Position numbers and translations under genes: made by a program
Assembly (NCBI RefSeq): GCF_000154465.1
Contig: NZ_DS499577.1
Coordinates: 122,013 to 186,012, forward strand
Direction: 5' to 3'
DNA: 64,000 bases
DNA from: Alistipes putredinis DSM 17216
Lineage (GTDB): Bacteria > Bacteroidota > Bacteroidia > Bacteroidales > Rikenellaceae
Notes under the pieces: generated by a model
What the model saw: the letters and a program-made list of their open reading frames with translations, nothing else
What the model was told of the DNA's origin: nothing
Databases searched by the model: none
In this document: in pieces, positions 42,085 through 50,793 of the stretch
Position numbering within the stretch: position 1 is the first letter of the stretch
How the letters are laid out: each line of letters starts with the position of its first letter

Positions 42085-43185
42085 ATGGCTTTACAATGCG
42101 GTATCGTGGGGCTGCCCAACGTGGGTAAATCGACCCTTTTCAACTGCCTGTCCAACGCCAAGGCGCAGGCGGCGAATTTTCCTTTCTGTACGATCGAGCC
42201 CAACGTGGGCGTCATCACCGTTCCCGACGAGCGGCTCATTCGGCTCGCGGAGATCGACAATCCCAAGCGGGTGGTTCCCACCACTATCGAGATCGTCGAT
42301 ATCGCCGGACTGGTGAAAGGTGCCTCGAAAGGCGAGGGGCTGGGCAACAAGTTTCTGGCCAACATCCGCAACACGAACGCCATTATTCATGTGCTCCGTT
42401 GTTTCGAGAACGATAACATTACCCATGTCGATGGTTCGATCGACCCTGTGCGCGACAAGGGTATCATCGATACCGAGTTGCAGCTCAAGGACCTCGAAAC
42501 CATCGAGAACCGCCTTGCCAAGACCCAGAAGCAGGCTGTCGTGGGCGGGGACAAGCAGGCCAAACGTGCCGTGGAGATCCTGTTGCAGTACAAGGCCGTC
42601 CTGGAGCAGGGTTTGAGCGCCCGGACCGTGGAGCTCGAGAAAGAGGACCGCAAGCTGGTCGCCGACCTGAACCTGCTGACCGACAAACCGGTGCTCTACG
42701 TCTGCAACGTTGATGAGAAGAGCGCCGTGACGGGCAACGAACATACCCGGGCCGTCGAGGCCGCCATTGCCGACGAGCGGGCCGAGATGCTGATCGTCGC
42801 CGCAGCTACCGAGGCCGACATCGCCGAGCTGGACGAGTACGAGGAGCGCCAGATGTTCCTCGAAGAGATCGGCCTGAAGGAGTCGGGCGTGGCGCGTCTG
42901 ATTAAAGCGGCCTATAAATTGCTGGATTTGCAGACGTTCTTCACGACCGGTGCCGACGAGAGCCGTGCCTGGACTTTCCGCCGGGGCATGAAAGCGCCCC
43001 AGACCGCCGGCATCATCCACACCGATTTCGAGCGGGGCTTCATCCGTGCCGAAGTCATCAAGTACGACGACTATGTGGCGCTGGGTTCCGAAAAGGCCTG
43101 CCGCGACCAGGGCAAGATCGGGGTTGAGGGTAAGGAGTACGTGGTGCAGGACGGCGACATCATGCACTTCCTGTTCAACGTGTAG
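42085..43185 (+). CDS. ychF: Redox-regulated ATPase YchF
   Basis: A 366-residue Obg-family protein. The start at 42085 gives the canonical MALQCGIVGLPNVGKSTLF. Other family marks: NFPFCTIEPNVG, DIAGLVKGASKGEGLGN, NVDE in place of NKxD (ATP over GTP), and a C-terminal TGS domain with GFIRAEVIKYDDYVALGS. It binds ribosomes and is linked to the oxidative response. The longer frame upstream is leader. Confidence 0.97.
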   Translation: MALQCGIVGLPNVGKSTLFNCLSNAKAQAANFPFCTIEPNVGVITVPDERLIRLAEIDNPKRVVPTTIEIVDIAGLVKGASKGEGLGNKFLANIRNTNAIIHVLRCFENDNITHVDGSIDPVRDKGIIDTELQLKDLETIENRLAKTQKQAVVGGDKQAKRAVEILLQYKAVLEQGLSARTVELEKEDRKLVADLNLLTDKPVLYVCNVDEKSAVTGNEHTRAVEAAIADERAEMLIVAAATEADIAELDEYEERQMFLEEIGLKESGVARLIKAAYKLLDLQTFFTTGADESRAWTFRRGMKAPQTAGIIHTDFERGFIRAEVIKYDDYVALGSEKACRDQGKIGVEGKEYVVQDGDIMHFLFNV

Positions 43186-43319
43186 TGCCGCGCTGCCGTT
43201 TACGGTAGCGGGCGGGGCGCCGCCGGATGCGGTGATCGTGTCCTGTTGAAAACGCCGGACCGGAAGCGGCCGATGAATTGCGGCGGGTTAGCAAATATAA
43301 TTCTTAAAATATTACGGTT

Positions 43320-44051
43320 ATGAAAGCGTATTGGAAGTACCTCATCATCGGTGCGGCGATCGTCGTCAGTGCCTGGTTGCTCGCAAGGGCGTACACATAT
43401 AAATACCACGCGCAGGAGACGATCGTGGTGACGGGCCTCGGCGAAACCGAGTTCTCGTCCGACCTGATCGTCTGGAACGGTTTCATCACCGCCGAGGCGC
43501 AGAACGTCGAAGCGGGATACGCGCAGATCGAATCCAGCAAGAAGAAGGTGTACGACTACCTCCTCTCGAAAGGGATCGCTGCTGAAGCCGTGGTCTTCCA
43601 GTTCGTGAACGTCACCAAGCAGTACGAGCCGGTCTATTCGGCCAATGGCAGTTGGGCCGGACAGCGGTTTACCGGTTACCGGCTTTCGCAGGGCTTCACC
43701 GTCGAGTCGAAGAGTGTCGATGCCGTCGAGAATGTTTCGCGTGAAATCTCTTCGCTGATCGCCCAGGGCGTTTCGATCGAGGCTATGCAGCCCGATTATT
43801 ACTATACGAAGCTCGACGACGTGAAGTTGTCGCTCATCGAGAAAGCATCGGCCGATGCCCGTGTCCGTGCCGAGAAGATCGCGGTCAATGCCGGAGCGAA
43901 GCTCGGCGGAGTGGCTTCGGCCCGTATGGGCGTGTTCCAGATCACGGGTGCCAATACCAACGAGGAGTTCTCGGCCGGAGGATCGTTCAACACCTCGAGC
44001 CGGCAGAAAAAAGCCCGTATCACCATGCGGGTCGAATACCGCATTAAGTAA
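43320..44051 (+). CDS. SIMPL domain-containing exported protein
   Basis: A 243-residue protein with one N-terminal membrane segment or uncleaved signal (YLIIGAAIVVSAWLLARAY) and then a SIMPL (DUF541) domain: ETIVVTGLGETEFSSDLIVW, ISSLIAQGVSIEAMQPDYYY and EKIAVNAGAKLGGVASARMG. The family is periplasmic and widely distributed; its role is unclear. Followed by a small membrane protein after five bases. Confidence 0.88.
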   Translation: MKAYWKYLIIGAAIVVSAWLLARAYTYKYHAQETIVVTGLGETEFSSDLIVWNGFITAEAQNVEAGYAQIESSKKKVYDYLLSKGIAAEAVVFQFVNVTKQYEPVYSANGSWAGQRFTGYRLSQGFTVESKSVDAVENVSREISSLIAQGVSIEAMQPDYYYTKLDDVKLSLIEKASADARVRAEKIAVNAGAKLGGVASARMGVFQITGANTNEEFSAGGSFNTSSRQKKARITMRVEYRIK

Positions 44052-44056
44052 ACGGT

Positions 44057-44329
44057 ATGGGAAATCGTGCAAAAATCGCCCGGGCGCTTACCTCCCGATG
44101 GACGGAACGGATATTTTTCGTCCTGCTTCTCGCAGTGGTCGCTTTGAGGAACGATGCGGTCTGGCGCGTGGTATCGGGTGCCTTCGTAGTGTGGGTGATG
44201 TGTGCGCTGTGGGCCGTGGCGCCGACTTTGTGCAAACCTGCCCGAGGGGGTGCAGCGGCGCAGGATGCGGCCGGTCGCAAGACGGCCGAATCCGAACATG
44301 ACGATAAAAAGGAAATCAACAAAGAGTAA
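44057..44329 (+). CDS. Small membrane protein, 90 aa
   Basis: Two hydrophobic segments (about 19-30 and 36-55, FVLLLAVVALRND and VVSGAFVVWVMCALWAVAP) and a hydrophilic charged tail (ESEHDDKKEINKE). It sits between the SIMPL gene and gltX with gaps of five and six bases, so it is co-transcribed with both. Function unknown. Confidence 0.6.
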   Translation: MGNRAKIARALTSRWTERIFFVLLLAVVALRNDAVWRVVSGAFVVWVMCALWAVAPTLCKPARGGAAAQDAAGRKTAESEHDDKKEINKE

Positions 44330-44335
44330 CGAAAT

Positions 44336-45868
44336 ATGGAAAGACCTGTCCGGGTGCGCTTCGCACCCAGCCCTACGGGGCCTCTGCATATCGGCGGCGT
44401 ACGTACGGCGCTTTATAACTACCTGTTCGCGCGTCGGCACGGCGGTACGATGATTCTTCGTATCGAAGATACCGACTCGCAGCGTTTCGTGCCGGGTGCC
44501 GAGGAGTATATCCTCGAGTCGCTCAAGTGGTGCGGCATCGAGATCGACGAGGGTGTCGGCGTCGGCGGCCCTCATGCGCCGTACCGCCAGAGCGAGCGGC
44601 GCGACATCTACCTGAAATACGCGAAACAGCTCGTGGAGTCCGGATGGGCCTACTACGCTTTTGATACTGCCGAGGAGTTGGACGCCCTGCGCAAGGAGTA
44701 CGAGGCGCGCGGCGAAACTTTCGCATACAACTATTCGATCCGCGAGAAACTGCCTACGTCGCTCTCTCTCTCGAAAGAGGAGGTCGCAGCCCGCATCGCG
44801 CGGGGCGACCAGTGGGTCATTCGCTTCAAGATGCCCGAAAACGAGATCGTCGAAATGGACGACCTGATCCGGGGGCATGTCGAGGTGAACACTTCGACGC
44901 TCGACGACAAGGTGCTCTATAAGTCGGCCGATGCGCTGCCTACGTACCATCTGGCGAATATCGTGGACGACCGTCTGATGGAGGTGTCGCACGTGATCCG
45001 TGGCGAGGAGTGGCTGCCGTCGTTGCCGCTGCATTATCTGCTGTACCGGGCCTTTGGTTGGACGGACCTGCAGCCCCGCTTCGCGCATCTGCCTCTGCTG
45101 CTGAAACCTACGGGCGGTGGCAAACTCTCGAAGCGCGACGGCGACAAGATGGGGTTCCCCGTGTTCCCGCTCTTCTGGAAATCCCCGACGGGCGAAACCG
45201 CACGCGGTTACCGCGAGGACGGTTATTTCCCCGAGGCGTTTATCAACATGCTGGCGTTGCTGGGGTGGAATCCCGGCACCGAGCAGGAGATCTTCTCGAT
45301 GCAGGAGCTGATCGACAACTTCTCGCTGGAGCGCGTTTCGAAATCGGGCGCCCGCTTCCAGCCCGACAAGGCCAAGTGGTTCAACGCCCAGTATATGCAC
45401 CATAAGAGCGACGCGGAACTGGCCGCACTGTATCAGCCGATCCTGCGCGAGCACGGCATCGAGGTTTCGGACGAGTTGGCCGGGCGTGCCGCAGGCATTA
45501 TGAAAGAGCGGGCCACGTTCATCACCGATCTGTGGGATCTGACCTCGTTCTTCTTCGTCGCTCCGACTCAGTACGATGAGAAGCAGGCTAAGAAGTATTG
45601 GAAGGGCGATAATCCGGCTATGCTGCGCGAACTGCGCGAGGTGCTGGCCGGCATCGACGATTTTTCGCTCGAAAATACCGAGCGGATCGTGCACGGCTGG
45701 ATCGAGCAGAAGGGCTATTCGCTGGGACAGGTGATGAACACGCTGCGCCTGGCGCTGGTCGGAGCCGGCAAGGGTCCCGGTATGTACGACGTTACCTCTT
45801 TCATCGGGAAGGAGGAGACCCTGCGTCGTATCGACAACCTGCTGCGTAATCTGAAGCCGGGCGAATAG
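44336..45868 (+). CDS. gltX: Glutamate--tRNA ligase
   Basis: A 510-residue class I synthetase. The HIGH-type motif is FAPSPTGPLHIGGVRTALYN at residue 8 and the KMSKS-type motif is GGGKLSKRDGDKMG near 262. The rest follows GluRS with an anticodon-binding helical C-terminus (about 340-510). It charges tRNA-Glu in the cytoplasm. Normal length. A separate GlnRS is encoded at 58021-59703. Confidence 0.97.
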   Translation: MERPVRVRFAPSPTGPLHIGGVRTALYNYLFARRHGGTMILRIEDTDSQRFVPGAEEYILESLKWCGIEIDEGVGVGGPHAPYRQSERRDIYLKYAKQLVESGWAYYAFDTAEELDALRKEYEARGETFAYNYSIREKLPTSLSLSKEEVAARIARGDQWVIRFKMPENEIVEMDDLIRGHVEVNTSTLDDKVLYKSADALPTYHLANIVDDRLMEVSHVIRGEEWLPSLPLHYLLYRAFGWTDLQPRFAHLPLLLKPTGGGKLSKRDGDKMGFPVFPLFWKSPTGETARGYREDGYFPEAFINMLALLGWNPGTEQEIFSMQELIDNFSLERVSKSGARFQPDKAKWFNAQYMHHKSDAELAALYQPILREHGIEVSDELAGRAAGIMKERATFITDLWDLTSFFFVAPTQYDEKQAKKYWKGDNPAMLRELREVLAGIDDFSLENTERIVHGWIEQKGYSLGQVMNTLRLALVGAGKGPGMYDVTSFIGKEETLRRIDNLLRNLKPGE

Positions 45869-45870
45869 GG

Positions 45871-46926
45871 ATGGAGATCGAACAGCAGATCTGGGGCGCC
45901 ACTTCGGAGGGCGAGGCCGTTGTGCTCTATACGCTGCGCAATGCCGCAGGTGCCGAAGTGCGGCTTTGCAATGTCGGCGCGGCTGTCGTGTCGATTCTGG
46001 TTCCCGATCGTGACGGACATTTGGCGGATGTGGCGCTGGGTTACAAGGATTTCCGCAGTTATTTCGGCGATCCGGCCCTGTGCGGCAAAAGCATCGGCCG
46101 CGTGGCCGGTTGCATCGCTTACGGGACGATGCGGATTGACGGCGAAGAATACCGCTTGGATATAAACGGCATGGCCGGGCATCTCAACGGCGGTGTGAAG
46201 GGCTTCGCCGGGCGCTTGTGGGAGAGCCGTGTCGAAACCAACCGGGTCGTGATGTCGCTCTCTTCCGACGACGGCGATCAGGGGTATCCCGGTAATTTGC
46301 AGGTCGAGGCCGCTTTCGATTTCGACGAAGATAATGCGCTGGAAATAACTTATATCGCTCGAACCGACCGGACGACGCCCGTGAACATGGCCTGCAACCT
46401 GCTGCTCAATCTGGGCGGCGAGGGCAGCGGGTCGGTACTCGACCACGAGCTGCGGCTCGATGCTTCGACTGTTTTGGAAGCGGACGATCGTCTGATTCCT
46501 ACCGGGAAACTGCTCGGTGTTGCCGGTACGCCCGCCGATTTCCGTTCACTGCGCCGCTTGGGTGAGGGCGTCGATTCCGATTTCGACCGGATCCGGATGC
46601 TGCGGGGGTACGACCACTTCTTCCCCGTGGACGGTTGGCGGCAGAATATCCTGACCGAAGTCGGCGAATTGCGCGATGCACGTTCGGGACGCCGGGTGGA
46701 GATTCTCTCTTCGCAGCCCGGCGTGACGCTCTACACCGGCAATCGCTTGGGCGGCGGATGCCCCGAAACGAAGTCGGGCGGCCGCTACCGGGATTACGAA
46801 GGGGTCGCCGTCGTCTGTCAGGGGTATCCCGATGCGGTCAATCGGCCGGAATTTCCTTCTCCGCTGCTTGCGCCTGACGGATTTTATTGCCAGAAGACCG
46901 TCTATCGGTTCGGTACTTTCCGGTAG
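45871..46926 (+). CDS. Aldose 1-epimerase homologue lacking the catalytic residues
   Basis: A 351-residue protein that aligns by eye over its whole length with GalM: SIGRVAGCIAYG, SSDDGDQGYPGNL, PVNMACNLLLNLGGEGSG, GYDHFF, LYTGNRLGG, QGYPDAVNRPEFPSP. The three residues that carry catalysis in GalM are changed: the His of LHGG is Asn (GHLNGG), the His of PVNMTNH is Asn, and the Glu before the PDSPN-type motif is Val (VAVVCQGYPDAVN). The fold is kept but mutarotation by the usual mechanism is not expected. It may bind a sugar as a sensor or have another activity. It starts three bases after gltX. Confidence 0.8.
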   Translation: MEIEQQIWGATSEGEAVVLYTLRNAAGAEVRLCNVGAAVVSILVPDRDGHLADVALGYKDFRSYFGDPALCGKSIGRVAGCIAYGTMRIDGEEYRLDINGMAGHLNGGVKGFAGRLWESRVETNRVVMSLSSDDGDQGYPGNLQVEAAFDFDEDNALEITYIARTDRTTPVNMACNLLLNLGGEGSGSVLDHELRLDASTVLEADDRLIPTGKLLGVAGTPADFRSLRRLGEGVDSDFDRIRMLRGYDHFFPVDGWRQNILTEVGELRDARSGRRVEILSSQPGVTLYTGNRLGGGCPETKSGGRYRDYEGVAVVCQGYPDAVNRPEFPSPLLAPDGFYCQKTVYRFGTFR

Positions 46927-47185
46927 GTGATGACTCTCCCCAGGCTTGCCCTGTCCCGAGGAAGATACCGGATTTTTCAACTGTCGGAGCCGGAAAACGG
47001 TCCCGGGTTTTGCCTGGTTCCGGGTTGTAAACGTTTTTTTCGGCAAATATCCGAACAGTCGGTTTTTCGTCGCTGTCCGCCGCATTCGGAGTGAGTTGTT
47101 CGAACAAAGCTGTGCGCCATTCCTGGGGTCGAGCCGGGTGGCGTACTCTTTTTGTGATGCGGTGCGATTTTCCGAAATTTAATGT
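46927..47185. other. Intergenic stretch before the TPP riboswitch
   Basis: I see no gene, repeat or terminator here. The frame of the downstream receptor is open through it but has no coding character. Confidence 0.6.
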
Positions 47186-47193
47186 TATCTTTG
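47186..47193 (+). promoter_or_regulatory. -7 box of the thiamine uptake operon
   Basis: TATCTTTG, a full TAnnTTTG match, placed 12 bases before the riboswitch. No good -33 box was found. Confidence 0.6.
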
Positions 47194-47204
47194 CGCCCGT
47201 ATTC

Positions 47205-47282
47205 TTGAAGGGGTGCCTTACTGTCAGGCTGAGATTATACCCATTGTACCGGATACGGGTAATGCTGAAACCGGGAATCTAT
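47205..47282 (+). ncRNA. TPP riboswitch (THI element)
   Basis: The conserved blocks occur in order: GGGGTGCC (47210-47217), GGCTGAGAT (47227-47235), ACCC, then ACCGGATACGGGTAATGCTG and GGGAATC near the 3' end. It binds thiamine pyrophosphate and should shut off the downstream genes when thiamine is plentiful. The receptor start codon follows 49 bases later. No obvious terminator lies between, so control is probably of translation. Confidence 0.92.
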
Positions 47283-47330
47283 AATCGATACGACATACCC
47301 CTTTTCTGTTCTTTTAATTCAATTAAAGTT

Positions 47331-49577
47331 ATGAAAAGGATTTTCTTACTGCCGCTTACGGCTGCGGCTGTCTGGTGCGCGATGCCGGTGCACGCGGACG
47401 AACCGGTGGAAACGGACTCCATGACTCCGGATTCCATGAAACTGTACGAATTGCAGCAGATCGAGGTGACCGCTACCCGCGTCGATCGCAAAACTCCGGT
47501 GGCATATGCCGATATCGGCCGAGAAGCGATTTCTCGCCGGAATTTCGGCAGCGACATGCCGACGTTGTTGCAAATGACTCCGTCGGTGGTCGCCACTTCG
47601 GATGCCGGCAACGGCATCGGCGGTACGGCGTTCCGTCTGCGCGGTTCGGATGCTTCGCGCATCAATGTCACAACCAACGGCGTGCCGATGAACGATGCCG
47701 AGAGCCACTCGGTCTATTGGTACGATACGCCCGACATGGCTTCTTCGGTCGGAACGATCCAGGTACAGCGCGGTGCCGGAACCTCGACCAACGGTACGGG
47801 AGCCTTCGGCGGTTCGGTGAATATGACCACCGCCCCGATGTCGAGCGAATTTTCTGGCGAAGCGTCCCTTTCCTATGGCTCCTACAACACCAACAAACAG
47901 TCGTTGCAGATCGGTTCGGGACTCATGGGCGGCCATTGGACCGTCGATGCCCGGCTTTCGCATATCTCCTCGGACGGTTATGTCGATCGGGCCTTCACCA
48001 ACCTGGAGTCCTACATGTTGCAGGTCGGGTACTACGATGGGGGTACGGCCGTGAAGCTGATCTCCTTCGGCGGTGTGGCCAGAGTCGGACTGGCTTATGA
48101 CGGCGTGACGAAGGAGCAGCTCGAAACCGACCGGCGCTACAATTCGCAGGGGCTTGTCAAACATGCCGACGGATCGATTTCGTTTTATGATAACCAGACG
48201 GATAACTATACCCAGATCAACAATCAGTTGATCGTCAATCATCGCTTCAACGCCCGTTGGACGCTGAATGTCACGGGCCACTACACCTACGGTTCGGGTT
48301 ATTACAACCAGTATAAGAACGGACAGACGTTGAGTGAGTACGGTATCGCGCCGATCCCTACGGACGATCCGAACGAGCCGATTACCGAAAGCAATCTGAT
48401 TCGCCGCAAGTCGATGGACAACCATTTCGGCGGCGTGGTGGCATCGGCCAACTATACTCGTGGTCGCGTACAACTGGCCCTGGGCGGTGCGGGCAACGTA
48501 TATGACGGCGGCCACTGGGGAAACGTGATGTCGGTCGTCGATGCACCCGGCTTCCCGCGTCACGAATATTATCGTAACGCCTCGACCAAGTACGATGCCA
48601 ACGTCTTCGCCAAGATCAACTGGGAGGCTGCGCGGGGGCTGAACCTCTATGCCGACCTGCAGTACCGTTTCATCCGGCATAACATTACGGGCACCAACGA
48701 CAATTTCAACAGCACCACTTCGGCGCTTCAGGAGTTGGATATTCACCGTACCTATCACTTTTTCAACCCCAAAGCGGGCGTGAACTACACTTTCGCCCGG
48801 AATCACAAGGTCTATGTGTCGTTCGCCGTGGCGCAGAAGGAGCCTACGCGCAGCAACTTCACCGATACCAAGAACGGGGAGTATCCCACCTCGGAGCGGC
48901 TGTACGACTGGGAGTTCGGCTATCTTTTCCACAACGACCGTTTCGAGGCGGGCGTGAACTTCTACTATATGTCCTACAAGGATCAGCTGGTCGCTACGGG
49001 CGAACTCTCGGACACGGGGCAGGAGCTGTCCCGCAATATTCCAGACAGTTACCGCCGGGGCATCGAACTCTCGGCTTCGCTGAACATCGCCCGCTGGTTT
49101 TCGCTGGGAGCCAATGCGACCCTGAGCCAGAACCGGATCGAGAACTATACGGAATATGTTTCGGAGTACGACGCCGACTGGAACTACCTGGGCGAAAAGG
49201 AGCTGTATCTCGGGACCTCGACCCTTTCCTACTCTCCGTCGGTCATCGCCGGAGTGCTATTGGATTTCCATGTCAAAGGGTTCAGCGCCCTGCTGCATAC
49301 GCAGTATGTCGGCAAACAATACTTTACCAACGGCCGCAACGATGCGCTGTCGCTCGACGACTACTGTGTCACCAACCTGAACCTGGGGTATGAATTGGCT
49401 GCCTCGAAGATCGGAAGCGTGCGTTTCGGCGTGCAGATCAACAATCTTTTCAATACGGAGTATTGTAACAACGGCTACGGTTATTCGTCGATTGTCGGAG
49501 GTGTGCGCGAAGATTCGGCCTTCTATTTTCCCCAGGCGATGTTCAACGTGCTGGCCAACGTAACGGTGCGGTTTTAG
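47331..49577 (+). CDS. TonB-dependent outer-membrane receptor, thiamine uptake
   Basis: A 748-residue receptor. The start at 47331 gives a signal peptide (MKRIFLLPLTAAAVWCAMPV, ending HADE) and lies just behind the TPP riboswitch; an open frame upstream is riboswitch and leader. The plug domain has LYELQQIEVTATRV, FRLRGSDASRINVTTNGVPM and VQRGAGTSTNGTGAFGG. The barrel ends in ANVTVRF. Riboswitch control and the PnuT gene next door indicate that it imports thiamine or a precursor with TonB energy. No SusD partner is present. Confidence 0.92.
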   Translation: MKRIFLLPLTAAAVWCAMPVHADEPVETDSMTPDSMKLYELQQIEVTATRVDRKTPVAYADIGREAISRRNFGSDMPTLLQMTPSVVATSDAGNGIGGTAFRLRGSDASRINVTTNGVPMNDAESHSVYWYDTPDMASSVGTIQVQRGAGTSTNGTGAFGGSVNMTTAPMSSEFSGEASLSYGSYNTNKQSLQIGSGLMGGHWTVDARLSHISSDGYVDRAFTNLESYMLQVGYYDGGTAVKLISFGGVARVGLAYDGVTKEQLETDRRYNSQGLVKHADGSISFYDNQTDNYTQINNQLIVNHRFNARWTLNVTGHYTYGSGYYNQYKNGQTLSEYGIAPIPTDDPNEPITESNLIRRKSMDNHFGGVVASANYTRGRVQLALGGAGNVYDGGHWGNVMSVVDAPGFPRHEYYRNASTKYDANVFAKINWEAARGLNLYADLQYRFIRHNITGTNDNFNSTTSALQELDIHRTYHFFNPKAGVNYTFARNHKVYVSFAVAQKEPTRSNFTDTKNGEYPTSERLYDWEFGYLFHNDRFEAGVNFYYMSYKDQLVATGELSDTGQELSRNIPDSYRRGIELSASLNIARWFSLGANATLSQNRIENYTEYVSEYDADWNYLGEKELYLGTSTLSYSPSVIAGVLLDFHVKGFSALLHTQYVGKQYFTNGRNDALSLDDYCVTNLNLGYELAASKIGSVRFGVQINNLFNTEYCNNGYGYSSIVGGVREDSAFYFPQAMFNVLANVTVRF

Positions 49578-49580
49578 GCG

Positions 49581-50159
49581 ATGGAACTCAAACTCATCCT
49601 GCAGATCGTCGGCTTTACGCTGGGGCTGCTCTATCTGTGGCTCGAATACCGGGCCAACATCTACCTCTGGCTCGTGGGGCTGGTGATGCCCGTCGTGCAC
49701 GGTACGCTCTACTTCCAGACGGGGCTTTATGCCGATTTCGGCATGAACGTCTATTATTTTCTGGCAAGTGTCTATGGGTGGCTGGTATGGCGCAACGCTC
49801 CCAAAACCGAAAAGGGCGGCGGTATTTCCCGTACGCCCGCACGCCGCTGGCCGATGATCGCGGCGGCGTATGCGGCGATCCATCTGTTCATCTACTGGGT
49901 GCTCGTGACCTTTACCAACAGCACCGTGCCGTTCTGGGATAGCCTGACCACGTCGCTGAGCATCGTGGGAATGTGGATGCTTTCGCGCAAGTATCTGGAA
50001 CAGTGGTTTGTATGGTTTGTAGTCAATTTGGTGACGGTCGGGCTCTATTTCTACAAGGAGATCCCGCTCACCGCATTGCTCTACACGATTTACCTGACGA
50101 TGTCGCTGGCCGGGTATTTCCGCTGGCGTCGGATGATGCGGCGGCAGATGCGGGGCTGA
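49581..50159 (+). CDS. pnuT: PnuC-family thiamine transporter (PnuT)
   Basis: A 192-residue membrane protein with about seven segments and PnuC-family marks (WLEYRANIYLWLVGLVMPVV near the start, FWDSLTTSLSIVGMWMLSRK near 110, RWRRMM at the end). It is three bases behind the riboswitch-controlled receptor, so it is PnuT, which facilitates thiamine across the inner membrane. In Bacteroides the group usually includes thiamine pyrophosphokinase; that gene is not beside it here. Confidence 0.88.
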   Translation: MELKLILQIVGFTLGLLYLWLEYRANIYLWLVGLVMPVVHGTLYFQTGLYADFGMNVYYFLASVYGWLVWRNAPKTEKGGGISRTPARRWPMIAAAYAAIHLFIYWVLVTFTNSTVPFWDSLTTSLSIVGMWMLSRKYLEQWFVWFVVNLVTVGLYFYKEIPLTALLYTIYLTMSLAGYFRWRRMMRRQMRG

Positions 50160-50183
50160 TTCGGGAAAGAGGCGAAAGCCGGG

Positions 50184-50570
50184 TTACTCTTCGGGGAGCC
50201 CGGCTTTTTCGATCTGGTTTCGTATTTCCTGCCGCAAGGCTTTGGGGGTGATGCCTGCCGCGACGAGCAGATAGGAGTGGCGGAGTTGCTCGCGGATAAA
50301 GGCGTCGGGCAGATCACCATCCGTACGGATGCCGTTCCAGTGGCGTTTGTTGCTGTGGAAAGCGGGAGTGACCAGTTCCGGATAGCGTTCGCGAAGCAGA
50401 ACGGCCCGATCCGGATCGCACTTTACAGCGATCCATCGGAATTCCACCATATCGGTGTAACAGAACATTTTGCCCCCGATTTTGAAGACCAGGGTCGTTT
50501 CGTCGAACGGGGTACACTCTTCTGCCAGCGGCAGGGAGAGGCAATAGCGGCGCAGTTCCAGAATATCCAT
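50184..50570 (-). CDS. MmcQ/YjbR family DNA-binding-type protein
   Basis: A 128-residue protein with the CyaY-like fold pattern of the YjbR family: DILELRRYCLSLPLAEECTP, VFKIGGKMFCYTD, IAVKCDPDRA and HSNKRHWNGIRTDGDLPDAF. Its role is not well defined. It converges on pnuT with a 24-base gap. A minus-strand -7 box (TATCTTTG, 50659-50666) lies 90 bases upstream. Confidence 0.88.
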   Translation of the reverse strand: MDILELRRYCLSLPLAEECTPFDETTLVFKIGGKMFCYTDMVEFRWIAVKCDPDRAVLLRERYPELVTPAFHSNKRHWNGIRTDGDLPDAFIREQLRHSYLLVAAGITPKALRQEIRNQIEKAGLPEE

Positions 50571-50658
50571 TTCAGGATGATTTTTTTAGTGTGGGTATAT
50601 GCAGCAAAGCGGGTGCGGTGTCCGTTCGAAGGTTTTTCGTTCGGTTTTGCATCCGAAG

Positions 50659-50771
50659 CAAAGATATACATAGTTTTTCCGATTCGGAAAATAATCGTCG
50701 AGCTGCATCGGTGAATTTTTGGCAATCTGCGGACAAACCGTTTCCCGCATCCGATATTTTTCGTACCTTTG
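50659..50771. promoter_or_regulatory. Divergent -7 boxes
   Basis: TATCTTTG on the minus strand (50659-50666) for the YjbR-type gene and TACCTTTG on the plus strand (50764-50771) for the next gene. Neither has a perfect -33 partner. Confidence 0.5.
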
Positions 50772-50793
50772 GCTCTGATAAACCGATTTTGTT

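Noticed and set aside
43802..45694. 630-codon minus-strand frame opposite gltX
   Set aside because: Shadow of GluRS codon bias; the HIGH and KMSKS motifs are on the plus strand.
47091..47330. N-terminal extension of the TonB receptor frame
   Set aside because: It covers the promoter and TPP riboswitch; the signal peptide begins at 47331.
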